Shown: positions 1-11,068, counted from the stretch's first letter. The stretch is DNA of 45,237 nt from an uncultured Bacteroidota bacterium (GCA_902774845.1 CACYJU010000017.1:1-45237); one strand, 5' to 3'. Numbers and translations are program-made. Notes: generated by a model not told the origin, from the sequence alone.

Positions 1-1700
1 ATGCCACAGGTGTTCGTGGTTCTGGCAGTCGGTATATTTATAGGTGTAAACCACGGAGCCCTCACAAGCGGGTAACGGATCTTCGCTGACGAATACAGGT
101 GTAAGGGTGAATCCGCAGGAGTCTTTGATTACCGGCATCAAGCCAACGACGGTGTCAGGCTTCACCACCAGAGCAGGGCAGCTTACAGTCTTGACGCTGT
201 CGGCAGGCATGTCGAAGTCGAGAGGAGTCACGTGTGAGGTGTACTTCCAGTTGTACTTAGTACCGTTGACGATGTAGTGGTAGTAGTATACCGAGTCGCC
301 GCAAGACTGGTTGAAGTAACCCTTGACGCTGTCGAGTTCGACATCCTGAGGTACACCGCAGACCACAACGTTGGGTCTTACGACAGATGTTTCAGGTTTC
401 ACGTCGACTTTGCACCATACGGTTGTATCCACGTCGTCGAACGGAGAGAATGTTGTCGGGTTGATGGTGTAGATGTAGCTCCAGATGCTGTCGGTGGTGT
501 TGGTGCAGTCAGTATATCTGTAACGGTGGGTCACGGTACCGGTACCATCGATGTTCATAACAGCGGTGCTGTCGACATAGACGGGCACGATATCCCTGCC
601 GCAGACATCCTGGATGGTGGTAGCGCCAGGCTTGATGGCATCCACAGCGCAAGGCACCTCCCTGCCGTCAGTAGCAGGAACGGCAGCGATGGAGTCAGGC
701 AGAGTGATATGGTAGGTGAACACCCAAGTCTTGCTGTTGTTGCCGGAGCAGTCAGTGTAGGTATAGGTGTAGGTCTTGGTGCCATTGCAGACAATCGGGT
801 TTGGAGTGAACGAAGAGTCGGTGAGTACACCAGTGATAGGCTCATTGCAGGAGCTGGTAGCCGTCGGGATGGTAAAGCCAGTCTTAGCCATGCTGGCGCA
901 GACGACGGTGGAGTCGTTGGTCACGCCCGTACTGTTGATAGTCACCTCACCCTGACGGTCGATAGTGTAGGTGTAGGTCCAGCCAGTGGAGTCGCCAGCG
1001 CAGTCGACATACTTGTAGACGAAGGCGACGGTACCCTCGCACTTGGTGGACGGGTCGTTCCAGACGGTGTCGCTTCTCAGGAGTACGCCAGCGATGTCCT
1101 CGCCACAAGAGCTGGTAGCGTGAGGCACGTTAGCCGGGGCAAGTTCTGTTGAAGCCGAGAGGCACTCAACGGTCTTGGCGTACTCGAAACCGGTAGCCAC
1201 GACAGGATCGCCACTGCGGTCGATAGTGTAGCGGAAATGCCACGGATGTTCATGTCCAGCGCAGTCTGTATATTTATAGGTGTAGTTCACTGAGCCAATA
1301 CATTCAGGTACGGCGTCGGCGCTTACGAACTCAGGAGTCAGTGTAAATCCGCACTTGTCGGTAACCACAGGCATCATGCCAGCCACGGTGTCGGGTCTCT
1401 TCACAAGTGCCGGGCAGCTCACAGTCTTGACGCTGTCGTCAGGCATGGTGAAGTCAGCAGGCACAACATGAGAGGTGTAGGTCCAGAGGTAGGTGCGGCC
1501 GTTGACCACATAGTGGTAATGGTACACGCTGTCGCCGCAGCTCTGGTTGATTGTGGTCGAAGTGGAGTCGAACACATAAGGTACGGTCTCATTACATACG
1601 GTGATGGTAGGTCTCTTAGTGGACTCCATCTCAGCCTTCGAGATAACGTTCACAGGACAAACTACGGTGGTGTCTTTAGGTGCTATCGAGTCGAACGCGT
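1..1700 (-). repeat. Higher-order repeat with 1,236-bp offset in the adhesin
   Basis: The stretch from the left edge to about 460 and the stretch from 1237 to about 1700 encode the same pair of modules. Anchors keep a constant offset: gcagtc at 25 and 1261, and gttgac at 265 and 1501, both 1,236 bp (412 residues). Shared protein motifs include NQSCGDSVY, DSVKTVSCPALV, CGFTLTP.FVS and YTYKYTDC. Identity falls off toward 460 and 1700. This points to duplication of a superunit of about five modules. Confidence 0.75.
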
Positions 1701-4700
1701 CTGCATGCACGGTGTAGATGTATTTCCAATCGTAGGTGCCATGGCAGTCGGTATATTGGTAGTTGTAGGTCACCGTACCTTCACCGTTCACCACGGTGCT
1801 CACGCTGAAGTCGGTGGCGTTGGGGTAAGGTACTGCGGTGTAGTTGTTGCCGCAGAGGGTGATGGTCTCTGGAGTCGGAGGCACAGCATCCACCTCGCAC
1901 GGTACGGTACGACTTCCGTCTTCAGGTGTCGGGAAGGTCGGGAAGGTGATATGGAGGTTCTGTGTAGCCTCGCTGTAGTTGCCGCAATCGTCGGTAACCC
2001 TATATGTGCGGATGATAGTCTTGTCGCAGGTGCCCGAGACGGCGGCGTCGCTGCTTGATACAGTAAGGTGAGCGTCATCAGAGCAGTTGTCGCTGATGGT
2101 AAGACCATGCTCACGCAGATACTGCAGAGTGTTAACAGCTGCAGGTCTGCTGTCGCCGTCGCATCCCACCACCGTGGAGTCTCTCAGCGTGCCGCTGATA
2201 GTTGGAACAATCTTGTCTTGGATGGTTATGGTCTGAATGGAGTCAGCAGCGTCAGAGATGTTGCCGCACTGGTCAGTCACTCTCCAAGCTCTGCGGACGA
2301 TGGTTTCGCCATAGCAGGTGCCTGAGGTTGTGTCGTCAGTATGGGTTACAATCAGGTTGCCGACAGTGGTGCAGTTGTCTGCCAAGTTGCTCACGTCACC
2401 AGTTTCTGCCACGCTTATGTCATAGGTGCAGGTGGCCGATTTGTAAACAATGATGTCGGCGGGACGTGTGAATGTGGGAACTTCCACATCCTTAACAGTC
2501 AAGGTGATGCTGTCAGCGTTGGCCTTACAACCGTAGTTGTCCACAATGTTGACACCAACTTTGTAGGATGTGTCGCAGGAAGTGGTTGGGATTGTAGCAG
2601 TCACGCTGTTTGTCACCTCATCGGTTGTTGTGGAGGCTGCTGTCAGCGTCACGCCGCCACCCCAGGTGTAGGTGTAGTTTGCAGTGGAAGGAGTGGTGAT
2701 GGTGGCTGTTATGGGATTGAAACTACCGCTGTAGGGGCAGATGTCGCTTGTAACAGTTGCAATGCTTATCACCGGAGTCTTATGAACGTGGATAGTCTTT
2801 GTCTTAGAGCCGATGCAGTTGGTCTCGTTGTTCTTGATGGTGACGCTCACGGACTTGTCACCTTCCGAGGCCCAGCGCACCACAATCTTGTTGGTGTCGG
2901 TACGGCTACTGGTAGCAAAGGTTCCACCGTCGATATCCCAAGTGTAGGTGTATCCAGTCAAGCCTTGCACGCTAATTTCGATGCTGTCGTTGGCAAGCGA
3001 CGAGGATTCGCACACGTCTGCCGGTGTCGAGAATGCAGGTATCACGGTGTCATTCACCAGTATCGATATAGTCTTCTGCTTCTCTGTACAAACAGGGTTC
3101 GTCTGGTTGCTTGTGGCGGTCACTGTGAAGGTGTAGGCCGCTGCGTTGGCAGGGGTGGGCTTACCGCTTATGGTGGCAGTTCCGCTACCTGGTGTCAGTG
3201 TTAGACCTATAGCCTCGACAGCACTCGACAGGTCGTTGATGGTGGCGTTGCCGTAGGTTATCACTATTGGGGTTATCTCCTCACCGAGGCAGACGGTCTG
3301 GTCATCGTTGGTCACGTTCAGATTCACCGTGTCGTTCACCACGATGGTGGCAGTGGTGCTACCCACGCAGTGCGCCGTGGCGCTGTATTCCTGTGTTACG
3401 GTCACGCTGAAGTTATGCGTGCCAGCCGTCCTCGGCACTGTGTCGAAACTCTGCGTTGTTTCGCCGCTGGCCCAAGCATAGCTGCTGTACGTTTCGTTCA
3501 CAGCCATAGTCACAGAGCCGCCCAGGCAGGTGGTCTTGCTGTCCACCGTCGGAGTCGGGTCTGTGCGGATGGTCAGGTGCAGGTATGTCACGCTGTCGCA
3601 GCCGTTATGGTCAGAGAATACACCATACCAGTGGGTACCGCTCTCAGTGTAGGTCGGGTTGCCATCGTGACGCCATATATAATGATCGCACGTATCTATA
3701 TTATATAGACCCTTCGTGGTGTCCGAGATGGTGATCTTCACCAACGAGTCAATGGTGCCGCAGCCGTAGAGGCTTGTTGCAGTCACGGTGAAGCTCAACA
3801 CTTGTCCCGAAGTGCCATGCACGTTACCGCTGATGGTGGTAGCCGATGTCGTCGGGGTAGCAGGTGTAGCAGAGAGACCGTCTGGTAAGGAGGTGGTAGT
3901 TACAGTGGCGTATTCGGGAGTTGCCGTTATATCGGCAATCGAACCACCGGTGCATATTTCCTGCAGGGTCGGAGTTACCGTCAGTGTTGGCAGCGGGTTG
4001 ATGACGATGGTCTTCACCTCGCGGGTGCTGTCGCCGCATCCAGCCTGGTCGACAACCTTCACGGTATAGGTGAAGGTGCCTACGGTGGCAGTGCTCGGTG
4101 ATATGGTGTTGGTGTTTCCGACGGTACTGGTCGTGGTGCCGTTGTCCATCGTCCAAGTGTAGGTGTAGCGGCCGCTTCCGCCAGCAGGAGTTACTGTCAA
4201 AGCGTCCACGGGACTTGCGTTCTGGCAGTATGCGTCATGTGAGCCTGGGTTGACGGTGAGAGTCAGTTTCTCCCTCACATTTACTGTGGTGTCCTTATAT
4301 AATGTACAACCGTTATTGTCGGTTACGGTCATACGGTAGGTGTGGTTGCCTGCAGTAGCCGGGACTACGGTGGCGCTGGCCTGGTCAGCGTTGGTTACGT
4401 CGGCAGAGGGAGTCCAGCTGTAGGAGAGGGGAGTGTTGCTGCTGGTGGCGGTAGCCACGAGGTGAGCGGTAGCGCCGAAGCAGATGGTGTCTTCGGCAGC
4501 GACAGCCAGCGTCAGGTCGTTCTTAGGTATGGTGTAGGTTACGTCTTTGGTAGTCTCGTTACCGCAGGCGTCGCTTACTGTGACGGTCACTGTGATGGTG
4601 CGGTCGACATCTGTCTGGTTGTATTTGCCGCCGGCATCGGGAGCAGGACTTGCCACCTGGCTGACCCAAGAGACGGAAGAACAGTTGTCAGAAGAAACGG

Positions 4701-4977
4701 CCATAGTGGCGCTTTCAAGACTCGGTATGGAGTATTGGCAGTTGCCAGCATTGACTATTGTAGGCAATGTGATGTTTCCAATGTTGGGCTTGATGGTATC
4801 CTTGACTGGCTGTATATAAGTCACATCGACATAGTTGTCGCAGTTGTCGAATACGCGGTACACGGTGGTTCTGGTACCGTTGCAGGTGGTGCCTGAGTAG
4901 GAGTTGCTCGCAGTTATCGAATACGCGGTACACGGTGGTTCTGGTACCGTTGCAGGTGGTGCCGGAGTAGGAGTTGC
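1..4977 (-). CDS. Giant modular adhesin, C-terminal part (partial, runs off left edge, 5' end out of frame)
   Basis: Reading minus-strand codons in the frame of the upstream part (5248-10752), I found no stop from 4977 down to base 1, about 1,659 codons, so the gene continues past the window. No natural start exists; the first possible ones are GTG at 4863 and ATG at 4704, and I read it as the continuation of the upstream part after a frame break. The protein has PKD/SprB-like beta-sandwich modules (about 4700-2800), a module ending in NGCDSVTYLHLTI (about 3720-3560), then HYR-like modules of about 80 residues with spaced Cys and recurring YTYKYTDC motifs (about 2500-1). Such modules are typical of Bacteroidota cell-surface adhesins exported by the Por (type IX) system. 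The expected C-terminal sorting domain would lie outside the window. It could be a pseudogene fragment if the frame break is real. Confidence 0.8.
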
Positions 4978-4980
4978 TCA
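4841..4980 (-). repeat. Near-perfect 70-bp tandem duplication that restores the adhesin frame
   Basis: Bases 4841-4910 and 4911-4980 match at 67 of 70 positions. The repeat spacing here is 340 bp, that is 270 plus 70. Together with the 38-bp duplication it adds 108 bp (36 codons), returning to the original frame, which then stays open to the window edge. The three mismatches suggest the second copy may derive from a different repeat unit. Confidence 0.85.
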
Positions 4981-5213
4981 CGACCGAGACGTCACTCTTG
5001 AGGGAGTTGCAGGTGTCAGTGATGGTGAATCCCAGAGTCTCCAACGCACTTAATGTGCTTACTGCGGCTGTAGTGTCGTTGCTGCATACGACAGTCTGCC
5101 GAGTAATGGAAGTCGGTGTGGCGACGGGAGCGATGCTGTCCTTGACCTTCTGGATATAAGTCACATCGACATAGTTGTCGCAGTTGTCGAATACGCGGTA
5201 CACGGTGGTTCTG

Positions 5214-5289
5214 GTACCGTTGCAGGTGGTGCCTGAGTAGGAGTTGCTCACGTACCGTTGCAGGTGGTGCCTGAGTAGGAGTTGCTCAC
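5214..5289 (-). repeat. Perfect 38-bp tandem duplication that breaks the adhesin frame
   Basis: Bases 5214-5251 and 5252-5289 are identical 38-mers. 38 is not a multiple of three, so the upstream frame meets TGA at 5250-5248. The neighbouring repeat spacing (308 bp) equals 270 plus 38, so the extra copy is an exact insertion into an otherwise regular repeat. Confidence 0.9.
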
Positions 5290-8200
5290 GACCGAGACGT
5301 CACTCTTGAGAGTGTTGCAGGTGTCGGTGATGGTGAATCCCAGCGTTGTGAGTTCAGAGAGAGTGCTGACTGCGGCTGTGGTGTCGTTGCTGCATACAAC
5401 AGTCTGCCGAGTAATGGAAGTCGGTGTGGCGACAGGAGCGATGCTGTCCTTGACGGGTTGGATATATGTCACATCGACATGGTTGTCGCAGTTGTCGAAT
5501 ACACGGTAAACGGTGGTGCGGCTGCCGAGGCAAGTGGTACCGCTGTAGGAGTTGCTCACCACGGTGACGGCGTTCTTGAGCGAGTTGCAGTCGGTGAACG
5601 AGAAGCCGAGGCCCTCTAGAGCGGAGAGGGTGGAGACGGCGGCAGTGGTGTCGGAGGAACAGGCAACGGTGGTGCGGGTCTTGGAAGTGACGTTAGGCAC
5701 GGGAGCGATGCTGTCCTTGACAGGTTGTATATAGGTTACATCGACATGGTTGTCGCAGTTGTCGAATACACGGTAAACGGTGGTGCGGCTGCCGAGGCAA
5801 GCGGTGCCGCTGTAGGAGTTGCTCACCACGGTGACGGCGCTCTTGAGCGAGTTGCAGTCGGTGAACGAGAAACCGAGGCCCTCGAGAGCGGAAAGGGTTG
5901 AGACGGCGGCAGTGGTGTCGGAGGAGCATGCGACGGTGGTGCGGGTCTTGGAGGTGACGTTAGGCACCGGTGCGATGCTGTCCTTGACAGGTTGTATATA
6001 AGTTACATCGACATGGTTGTCGCAGTTGTCGAATACACGGTAAACGGTGGTGCGGCTGCCGAGGCAAGAGGTGCCGCTGTAGGAGTTGCTCACCACGGAG
6101 ACGGCGCTCTTGAGCGAGTTGCAGTCGGTGAACGAGAAGCCGAGAGCCTCGAGAGCGGAGAGAGTGGATACGGCGGCAGTGGTGTCGGAGGAGCAGGCGA
6201 CGGTGGTGCGAGTCTTTGGGGTGACGTTAGGCACGGGAGCGGACACATCGCCGCCGCTGATGTACTGTTCTTTCTCAATATAATTGCCGCAGGCGTCAGA
6301 TATCTTATACTTGCGAGTGATTTTCCAGTCGCAGTTGGAGGTCTTGTTTTCGGTGGTGGAAACGATGGTGACGGTCACGTCGCTGCAGTTGTCCTGGTAC
6401 AGAGCCGCCACTGCGTCGGTAGTGACAAGACGCTTGGCGAGGTTGATGCTGTAGCAGCTATCGACATCGGTTATGTTGCTTGGCCAGGTCTTGCCGGCTT
6501 TCAGGGTGGGGGCTTCGTTGTCGAGCACTGTTATGGCGTTGGCAGGGGCGAAGGTGAAGCTGCAGCCGAGACGGTCGGTGACGGTGAGTCCTATCTGGTA
6601 GGTGGTGTCGCAGTTGCCGGTGGGGACAATCACGTTGACCGAGGGAGAGGTGGAAGCGGTGTTAGTAATGGTGGCTGAGGAACCAGAGGCTACCGACAGG
6701 GAGCCGAGGTTCCAGGTGTAGTTGTAGTTAGTGGTGCCGGGGCGGGTGAGGGTGCCGTTGACGGTGACCGACTGGCCGTTGGGGCAGTGGGTGCCGGCTA
6801 CGGGAGTGACGCTCACTTCAGGCAGCGGGTTCACCGGGAAGCTGAAGTTCTTGGGTTCGGCACAGGTGGAAGCGGCAGGAGCGAAGCGGAGTACGACAGG
6901 GCCGGAGGTGGGGACGGTGTAGGAGGTTCCGGAGATGGAGCCGCCGCCGCTGACCACCGACCATGTGTAGGTGGCGGCCGAGAGGTCGGCACCGTAGGAG
7001 GTGGTGGTGGGGAGGGTGACTGTCTGACCACCGCAGATGGGGTCGAAGTTGAACTCCACTATCGGTTCCCAGATGGCGTAGAGGTAGTCGTCTTTCTGGT
7101 AGAGGTCGGCGGCCACTTTGGTGACCTCGTTGGTGAAGGTTGACTCCTTATAATATTTATTGTCCTTATAATATAGGAAGTTGGGTGTGCACTGTTCGAT
7201 GGTGGTGGGGACGGTGCTGCCCTCGGGAGTGCGCTGCTTGTACCAGCCCTTGAAGGTGTAGCCGGTGCGCGAGGGAGCGGCGGGGATGGTAGGCGTTGTG
7301 GCGTCGAACTCGGTTACTGTCTGGTTGATGTTCAGAGTGTGGGGAGTGAAGGTCTCCTTGTCGGCGCGGACGATGGCGCCGGTGCCGTCGTTCTTGTACC
7401 AGGTGATGAAGGTGTGCTTGGGTTGTTCGATATCCACATACTCGGCGCGGAGCTTGAGGGTGTAGATGGCTTCTTTTATCATTCGGTGCGTGGCATCGGG
7501 AGGTTCAAGACTATAAGGATCGAGAGGTACAATCGTGTTGTTTATGTCGTTGGAATCGCACCATAAAAGGTTTACTCGTTCGGCATTGGTCTTGAGGACG
7601 AGGAATGGGTCGGCTGGGAAGATGACGGAGCCAGGGATGTCCTCGAAGGAATGGGTCGATAGGTTGTAGCGTTGCATGACCCAGTGGGAGAACTCCTGGG
7701 TGGGGGAAGGAGGAGTGCAGGCGGATTGTGCGATGGCGTCAACGTTGTCCTGATACTTATTGACAGCTGTGTCGGAGGCGGGGGTGCCGCCGTTACCGTC
7801 GTAAACCACGGTGATGCCGATGGCGCCCGGCAGGGTGGCCTTCCACTTGCCGTAGAGGTCGTACTTGCGTGTGATCCAGAAACGGTTGCGAGGACTGAAT
7901 GTACCAGTACTGGAGTTATAATTGTACGAATCGCTGTTATATCCAGGACCTGTTGTTCCTTCGGGGAATGGAGTTGTGCTAACAATACTGCCCCAAGCGT
8001 CCATTGAGTCGGTAAGGTCGGTTGTTTTGTTGTATGGGGTGGTATTGGCGTCGTTCAGGGTGACTGCTAGTTCGTTGAAGGGGTGGGTGCAAGCCGCATC
8101 GGTGTACCAACCCACGAACTTGTATCTGTCGTCTTGGTCAACACCGGTAGGTGCGCTAACGCGCCCTTGGTAAACAATACGGAAGTTCATCGCCTGGTTG

Positions 8201-10752
8201 GCGGCGCCCCAGGTGAGACGCGGGACGGTGGCCTGATCGATGCCAGGGTGCAGGAAGACACGGTACTGGACCTGACGCCACTTGGCATAGACGGTGATGC
8301 CGCCGTTGGGCATCGTGGTGAAGTTGTAGGGTTGCTGACACAGTTTATCGACATACCAACCATCGAAGACAAAGCCGGCATGAGTGTGAGCAGCGTCAGG
8401 ACGGTAGGAAGCATAGGGAGAGACGTCAGCGCCATAGACGATATTCGGAATGGTTCCTATTTGAGCCTGGACAAGATCATCATCGTTAAGACGTTCTCCG
8501 TTGCCGTCATAATAGGCACCATCCATAAAGTTGATAGTGAACAATTGACGGGTGTAGTAGAATTTGATTGTGTAGTTGTTGGAGTTGTTCAATTCGACGC
8601 TTCCATTTGAATAAGCAGGGTTCGATGCAAGGTGATCATAACCCATGATGGAGATAAAATCTTCATCTTCCGTGGAAGTTATATTACCGCTTGAGGATAT
8701 TTGCACATGCAGATGCTCTTCAAAATATCTCCCATTATACTGAATACCGGTTGTGCCAATGGCTTCAGTATAGTAATACATGTGGATAGTGCGCGAAGTT
8801 CCATAACGTTTAGCATGAAATATGGTATTCTCCTCGCGCATAGCATCTAAGGCAGGTACATCACCGGTGGTAAATATGCTGCTGCCTTGAGGTTCCCATA
8901 CATATCCGGCATAGTTGGCGCCATTGGTACCTTGTATCGGAAAGTATGAGGAAATGTCCTGTTGGTATAATGCGGTAATGGTTTTTATATCTGTCCATTC
9001 TGTTCGTATGTAGCGTGTACCGTTATAAGGGTTAGAATAATTATATCCTCCCCAACCACTAGTCCTAGTCCTATACCAAGTGCCGTTGTTGTAATAGATT
9101 CTCACGTAAGCGCCATTGTAATAACCGTACTGTGTGCCACTTGTACCGGTGGTTTCTATATAAGAGGTTATATTGTCTTGGAAGTGCAATGTGTATTCAG
9201 TTCTATTATAATAGATGTTTAAAACGGAGTTGCCTTCGGTTTTGATTACAACGTTCTGGTCGAAGTGGTCAAGATGGAATCCGGTGTATCGCTTGTTGAC
9301 ACCGTTGACACGGGCGTATGCGTTGTTGCCAGTACCTTGCTGGGTTACGGTGTTGATGGTGTCTCCTACTGTGCCATTGTTTATAGATATTACTGTGTCA
9401 TAGTCGTAAACATTTCCACCTGCTATATTTTGTTTCCAGATGATGACGGTGTACGGTGCGGACGTGCGTGGTCTCCATTTGGCATAGACGTGGGTGTTCT
9501 CGTTAAGAGGGCCACCGAAAGGGAACTCTGCTCCAGTGGGATTACCTCCCTCTTCGGCAGGCTCACCCAGAAACCAGCCAACAAAAGTGTAACCGTTTCG
9601 AACCATCTCCAAAGTCGGCTCCACAGTGTTTTCTCCAGAGTGGACGAAGTCGGCGGCCTTGTAGGTGGCGCCCTTACCATTTTCGTGGTAGATGAGCCAC
9701 TTGCCCTGGGTTACGTAAACCTTGAAGACGACATCGCCGTTGATGGTGATGCCGGTGCCGTTGGTGTAGTTGTGGTCGTCGTCGGAATGGCCGGCGATAT
9801 GAGCTCCGTCGGCGTGGGTGTTGACTTTCCAGCCCTCGAAGTTGTTGTCGTTGTCGTTGGGGGTATAGGCGGCGTTGACCTCGTAGGCGGTGGAGGGTAT
9901 GTCCTCGTCGGCGCGGTAGGCGATTATGTCGTTGTTGACCACGCCGCCCTCCTCGTCGAGGTAGGAGACGGAGAAGGACTTGAAGAGCATGGTGTAGAAG
10001 TGGAGCTCGGCGCCGTCGGTGACGCCGGCGTTCAGGCGGCGGGTGATGCTGTCGCGCACCATGGCGAAGGTCATGGCTGAGGGTATGGTGGCCGCAGTGT
10101 AGGCGGCGTTGGTTGTCCAGCCTTTGCAGGCGACACCGTTGGGCACGGTTCCGAAACCGGGGTTGTAAACGATGGTGTTGTAGTCGCCCTGGGTGATGTC
10201 GGCTTTCTTGACATAGAGCGAAATGGTGGTGCTGTCGGTGCGGTGGAAGGTGACCTTGAGGCGGGCGTAGTCGCCTGTCTCAGTGACGATATAGACAGAG
10301 AAGGAGGGAGCGGGGAAGGAGATTTTGCCGTTCTCGGGGGCCACGGTGGCTATGTATTCGACACCGTCGGTGCCCTCGTGGTAGATGTCGTAGAGCTTGC
10401 CGTCGATGAAGGCGGGGTCGGTCATGGAGACGATGGCCGGCTCGTCGGGTTGGGGCTGCCACTCGCGGCCGTCCTTGACGAGGTTGATGTCGTAGGCACC
10501 AAGCAGCTGCTCGCCGTTGGGCGAGGTGCGCACCACGGGTGTGGCGCTCACGGAGGCATCCTGAGCTCCGAAGACCTCAAGAAGCACGGACTTGGAGGCC
10601 GACGTGGCGCTTGGGACGGTGGCTTTTGACTGACCGAAAGCGGAGGGAGCCGCCAACAGGCAGCAGAGGATTACAGCCGTCGCAATGAAGGCCAGCGGTT
10701 TACGTTTCGACTCTTTTCTCATCTTCTCGCTAAAATTACAGTTTTGTATCAT
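5248..10752 (-). CDS. Giant secreted adhesin, N-terminal part (InlB B-repeats, PKD-like and HYR-like repeats)
   Basis: 1,834 codons, ending at a TGA at 5250-5248 created by a 38-bp tandem duplication. A second ATG at 10722 (residue 11) is the likelier start because it places Lys/Arg residues directly before a hydrophobic signal peptide ending in AFGQ. Domains in order: an N-terminal region to about residue 200; several Listeria-Bacteroides (InlB B / flg_new) repeats to about residue 1230, recognised by motifs such as FVGWF, FDGWY, VYAKWR and LYAIWEP; PKD-like modules to about 1400; an HYR-like module (DNEAPTL...); then near-identical 89-residue Cys-containing repeats. The role is probably surface adhesion or matrix binding; the ligand is unknown. 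The upstream spacer is long and repeat-rich. The two halves were very likely one gene of more than 3,500 codons. Confidence 0.85.
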   Translation of the reverse strand: MIQNCNFSEKMRKESKRKPLAFIATAVILCCLLAAPSAFGQSKATVPSATSASKSVLLEVFGAQDASVSATPVVRTSPNGEQLLGAYDINLVKDGREWQPQPDEPAIVSMTDPAFIDGKLYDIYHEGTDGVEYIATVAPENGKISFPAPSFSVYIVTETGDYARLKVTFHRTDSTTISLYVKKADITQGDYNTIVYNPGFGTVPNGVACKGWTTNAAYTAATIPSAMTFAMVRDSITRRLNAGVTDGAELHFYTMLFKSFSVSYLDEEGGVVNNDIIAYRADEDIPSTAYEVNAAYTPNDNDNNFEGWKVNTHADGAHIAGHSDDDHNYTNGTGITINGDVVFKVYVTQGKWLIYHENGKGATYKAADFVHSGENTVEPTLEMVRNGYTFVGWFLGEPAEEGGNPTGAEFPFGGPLNENTHVYAKWRPRTSAPYTVIIWKQNIAGGNVYDYDTVISINNGTVGDTINTVTQQGTGNNAYARVNGVNKRYTGFHLDHFDQNVVIKTEGNSVLNIYYNRTEYTLHFQDNITSYIETTGTSGTQYGYYNGAYVRIYYNNGTWYRTRTSGWGGYNYSNPYNGTRYIRTEWTDIKTITALYQQDISSYFPIQGTNGANYAGYVWEPQGSSIFTTGDVPALDAMREENTIFHAKRYGTSRTIHMYYYTEAIGTTGIQYNGRYFEEHLHVQISSSGNITSTEDEDFISIMGYDHLASNPAYSNGSVELNNSNNYTIKFYYTRQLFTINFMDGAYYDGNGERLNDDDLVQAQIGTIPNIVYGADVSPYASYRPDAAHTHAGFVFDGWYVDKLCQQPYNFTTMPNGGITVYAKWRQVQYRVFLHPGIDQATVPRLTWGAANQAMNFRIVYQGRVSAPTGVDQDDRYKFVGWYTDAACTHPFNELAVTLNDANTTPYNKTTDLTDSMDAWGSIVSTTPFPEGTTGPGYNSDSYNYNSSTGTFSPRNRFWITRKYDLYGKWKATLPGAIGITVVYDGNGGTPASDTAVNKYQDNVDAIAQSACTPPSPTQEFSHWVMQRYNLSTHSFEDIPGSVIFPADPFLVLKTNAERVNLLWCDSNDINNTIVPLDPYSLEPPDATHRMIKEAIYTLKLRAEYVDIEQPKHTFITWYKNDGTGAIVRADKETFTPHTLNINQTVTEFDATTPTIPAAPSRTGYTFKGWYKQRTPEGSTVPTTIEQCTPNFLYYKDNKYYKESTFTNEVTKVAADLYQKDDYLYAIWEPIVEFNFDPICGGQTVTLPTTTSYGADLSAATYTWSVVSGGGSISGTSYTVPTSGPVVLRFAPAASTCAEPKNFSFPVNPLPEVSVTPVAGTHCPNGQSVTVNGTLTRPGTTNYNYTWNLGSLSVASGSSATITNTASTSPSVNVIVPTGNCDTTYQIGLTVTDRLGCSFTFAPANAITVLDNEAPTLKAGKTWPSNITDVDSCYSINLAKRLVTTDAVAALYQDNCSDVTVTIVSTTENKTSNCDWKITRKYKISDACGNYIEKEQYISGGDVSAPVPNVTPKTRTTVACSSDTTAAVSTLSALEALGFSFTDCNSLKSAVSVVSNSYSGTSCLGSRTTVYRVFDNCDNHVDVTYIQPVKDSIAPVPNVTSKTRTTVACSSDTTAAVSTLSALEGLGFSFTDCNSLKSAVTVVSNSYSGTACLGSRTTVYRVFDNCDNHVDVTYIQPVKDSIAPVPNVTSKTRTTVACSSDTTAAVSTLSALEGLGFSFTDCNSLKNAVTVVSNSYSGTTCLGSRTTVYRVFDNCDNHVDVTYIQPVKDSIAPVATPTSITRQTVVCSNDTTAAVSTLSELTTLGFTITDTCNTLKSDVSVVSNSYSGTTCNGT
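5289..6260 (-). repeat. Tandem 267-bp (89-residue) repeats in the adhesin
   Basis: The anchor motif KDSIAPV (plus strand ggagcgatgctgtcc) recurs at about 5435, 5702 and 5969, exactly 267 bp apart, and again near 5127 and 4792 at 270 bp once the 38- and 70-bp insertions are subtracted. The three central units are almost identical at DNA level; the two units nearer the C-terminus differ by one codon (TDTCN instead of TDCN). Each unit carries conserved Cys residues at VACSSDTT, FTDCNS, GTxCxG and FDNCDN, suggesting disulfide-stabilised folds. High DNA identity implies recent expansion or gene conversion and makes the locus hard to assemble. Confidence 0.85.
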
Positions 10753-10884
10753 GATTTGCGTGTGTTTTATCTGGTTTTGGGTGAGGGGAGAGACCCCTTT
10801 TGTGCGAATTTATATATGGGGAATTTTTAAAAAGTGTTAATTGTCTGTATGTTAGACGTGTGTGCTTTTTTAAATTCAAAAGTG

Positions 10885-10892
10885 CAAATTTA
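10885..10892 (-). promoter_or_regulatory. Possible Bacteroidetes -7 box for the adhesin
   Basis: The minus strand reads TAAATTTG, matching TAnnTTTG. No clear TTTG partner lies about 19 bp upstream. It would give a leader of about 125-155 nt. Confidence 0.35.
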
Positions 10893-11021
10893 GGAAAAAA
10901 ACTGGATTATTACGATTCTGTATGAATAAAAACTATAAAAAACGTTAAGAGGTTTATTTGGTATTTGACCCTCAAAATGTTAAAAAATGGGTTTTGGAAA
11001 AGGAATCGCTGACGCTATCAG

Positions 11022-11047
11022 CATCTATTATCTTAAGATAATAGATG
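11022..11047. repeat. Perfect 26-bp palindrome
   Basis: Two 13-bp arms (CATCTATTATCTT and its reverse complement) meet with no loop. It could be a dimeric regulator site or a cruciform. No U-tract follows on either strand, which argues against a simple terminator. Confidence 0.85.
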
Positions 11048-11068
11048 TGAGGGAGAGAAAAGGAGGTG

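Noticed and set aside
277..3204. Several plus-strand frames of 85 to 291 codons opposite the adhesin
   Set aside because: They lie antisense to an uninterrupted repeat-domain frame, have low-complexity Val/Gly-rich translations, no family motifs and repeat with the same period as the adhesin modules.
5289..6260. CRISPR or rRNA-type long repeats
   Set aside because: The 267-bp period is in frame and encodes a protein module with conserved Cys and aromatic residues.
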